From assembly GCA_016801885.1 (NCBI GenBank), contig CM028888.1, positions 9,258,170 through 9,322,169 on the forward strand: 64,000 nucleotides of DNA, in the 5' to 3' direction. A program made the translations under genes and the position numbers. This DNA comes from Toxotes chatareus. Its lineage: Eukaryota; Chordata; Actinopteri; Toxotidae. Numbering within the stretch: position 1 is the stretch's first letter; each line of letters opens with the position of its first letter. The notes beneath the pieces were generated by a model, which had not been told where the DNA came from, did not search any database, and saw nothing but the letters and a program-made list of their open reading frames with translations. Positions 62,609 to 64,000 of this stretch are shown piece by piece.

Positions 62609-64000
62609 CTGCAGATTATGTGTAGATGTGTGGGAATGTGAGGACAAGTGTGGATAAAGTGGAGATTGTGGTGTTTCAGTGTGTATATGTGGTCAGCACA
62701 TTCAATCAAAAAGAGAGGGAGAGTAGCAAAAGAGGGGTGGTTAAGAGGTGTGTGTGTGTGTGTGTGGATGAGTGAGAGAGCCTGTGTGAAGAGAGAAAAG
62801 AAGGTTCACATGAAGAGCACAGCAGGGAGCTGGAGAGAAGAAGCAGAAAAAGAGGGATAATGTTAAATGTTGGTGCATTTTTGTGTGTGCGCATGAGGAG
62901 GAATAAATGGAATATTTATGTACATATGTGATATAAGCGAGATTATGATTTTCTCTAGGATGAGGCAGAGGATAAAAGGGAGGTTGTGTATATAATATAC
63001 ATTGTTTACATTGCACATGCTGCATGTGTGATTACAAATGGATGCAAATGGATGAACAGGAGGGAGAAGAGATAATGGAACATCAGAGCAAGTTAGAAAG
63101 TAGCCAGAAATTCCACATGAGTGATATAAAAAGAATATAAAGCTCTATGTGGATATAAAACCATTGAAACAGCTGTCTCTGACCTTCACCATTCAGACCA
63201 GTGCAACCAGTCAGCCTTAAAGCCACAAAGCAGTCTCATTCATCAAAAGCACTGAAAGACACTTTAAAAAAGATTTCAGTTCACAAAGGAGAGAAGAAAA
63301 CAAGTCACTCAGCAAAGTGACCTATCACCAATTCCTCAACTGAGAAATTCAACTGGCAGAGTGTCTGAATGGAAGCAAGATCTTATCAAAACAGAGAGTA
63401 AAGAACAGTGAACCAGAGAGTGAAAGTGGTTGGTACATGAAATCACAAAAATCGCATCAGATGAATGTAACTGTATGAGATTAATCAGATAAAAAGCTTT
63501 ATAACCCTGCACGTCCCACAACTCAGTTTACTACCTGCTACAAGACAGACAAACAATAACTAACATGGTAACATACATCTGTCTTTAACAGCATATACAG
63601 TATATGTATAATGTATAAAATTAAGACACATTGAGATTATGACATGAATGTACTTGTACAGACAGACTGGATGTACACCAGTACACAAGATATTAAATTT
63701 CTTTATCCACTATTTTTCTTTTTATGCTTTTGCAACACAGATGTGTTTATGTGCCAGTAGAGCAAATTAAAATGGAAAATGAATGGAACACTGGAACTGA
63801 AATAGTTACATAAAGGCAAAGAGCTGAGAATGAGTCCAGAGAGAAAGAGAGACAAACAGAACAAGACAGACAGGAGGAGAAATAAACACAAGCTTAGCAA
63901 GAGACCAGAACTGAGCAAGTCAAACCAGAGATGAAAGGCATGATCAGAAGAGAAGTAGTATTAGATGTATGGAGAGATGGCAGTGACAGAAAGTTTACAT

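Larger units (their letters stand above)
57740..64000 (-). other. gabra6 last intron (partial)
   Basis: This region is upstream of the terminal exon in gene sense. I found no match to the expected TM1-TM3 exons. It holds a G-rich motif (60,138-60,166), CA/GT microsatellites (61,103-61,125, 62,160-62,180, 62,585-62,608) and a GGAT run (about 62,478-62,498). The intron is therefore longer than 6.2 kb. Confidence 0.75.

Overview
The window is vertebrate nuclear DNA, almost certainly from a ray-finned (teleost, probably percomorph) fish. It has short GT-AG introns, a low gene density, many microsatellites, and several interspersed repeats of types common in teleost genomes: an inverted-repeat MITE, tRNA-derived SINEs and LINE fragments. 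No bacterial, organellar or viral gene set is visible. Most long open frames in the window are chance frames in low-complexity DNA.

Two protein-coding genes are supported. Both encode GABA-A receptor alpha subunits and both lie on the minus strand. The left third (about 4.4 to 18 kb) holds the 5' part of an alpha-1 subunit gene (gabra1). It comprises at least one non-coding first exon near 17.0-17.4 kb, with two further candidate first-exon donors at 17.69 and 17.86 kb, a signal-peptide exon, and six more coding exons of 110, 68, 221, 83, 144 and 153 nt. Together they give 286 complete codons plus one base: signal peptide, extracellular domain with Cys-loop, TM1 and the start of TM2. The exons for TM2-TM4 lie beyond the left edge. 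The right end (57,479-57,739) holds the terminal coding exon of a second alpha subunit, best read as alpha-6 (gabra6), with the end of the intracellular loop, TM4 and the stop codon. Its other exons lie beyond the right edge, so 57,740-64,000 is its last intron.

The order alpha-6 followed by alpha-1 in the same direction matches the conserved vertebrate GABRB2-GABRA6-GABRA1-GABRG2 cluster. Both products would be subunits of pentameric GABA-gated chloride channels at inhibitory synapses. About 39 kb between them (18.1-57.4 kb) has no gene I can support. It holds microsatellites, a LINE reverse-transcriptase remnant (21.6 kb), a SINE nested in an older repeat (36.6-37.05 kb), a tiny LINE tail flanked by direct repeats (41.3 kb), a minus-strand SINE (52.4-52.6 kb) and a 1-kb pyrimidine-rich block (31.55-32.62 kb).

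The most interesting regulatory signal is a near-perfect 21-bp RE1/NRSE (REST site) at 16,773-16,793, in the first intron of gabra1 and about 240 bp inside the first non-coding exon. The most interesting protein-level signal is the loss of the N-terminal N-glycosylation sequon of alpha-1. No wholly new biological system was found; the window is best described as a conserved neuronal receptor cluster with lineage-specific repeats and some testable regulatory sites.
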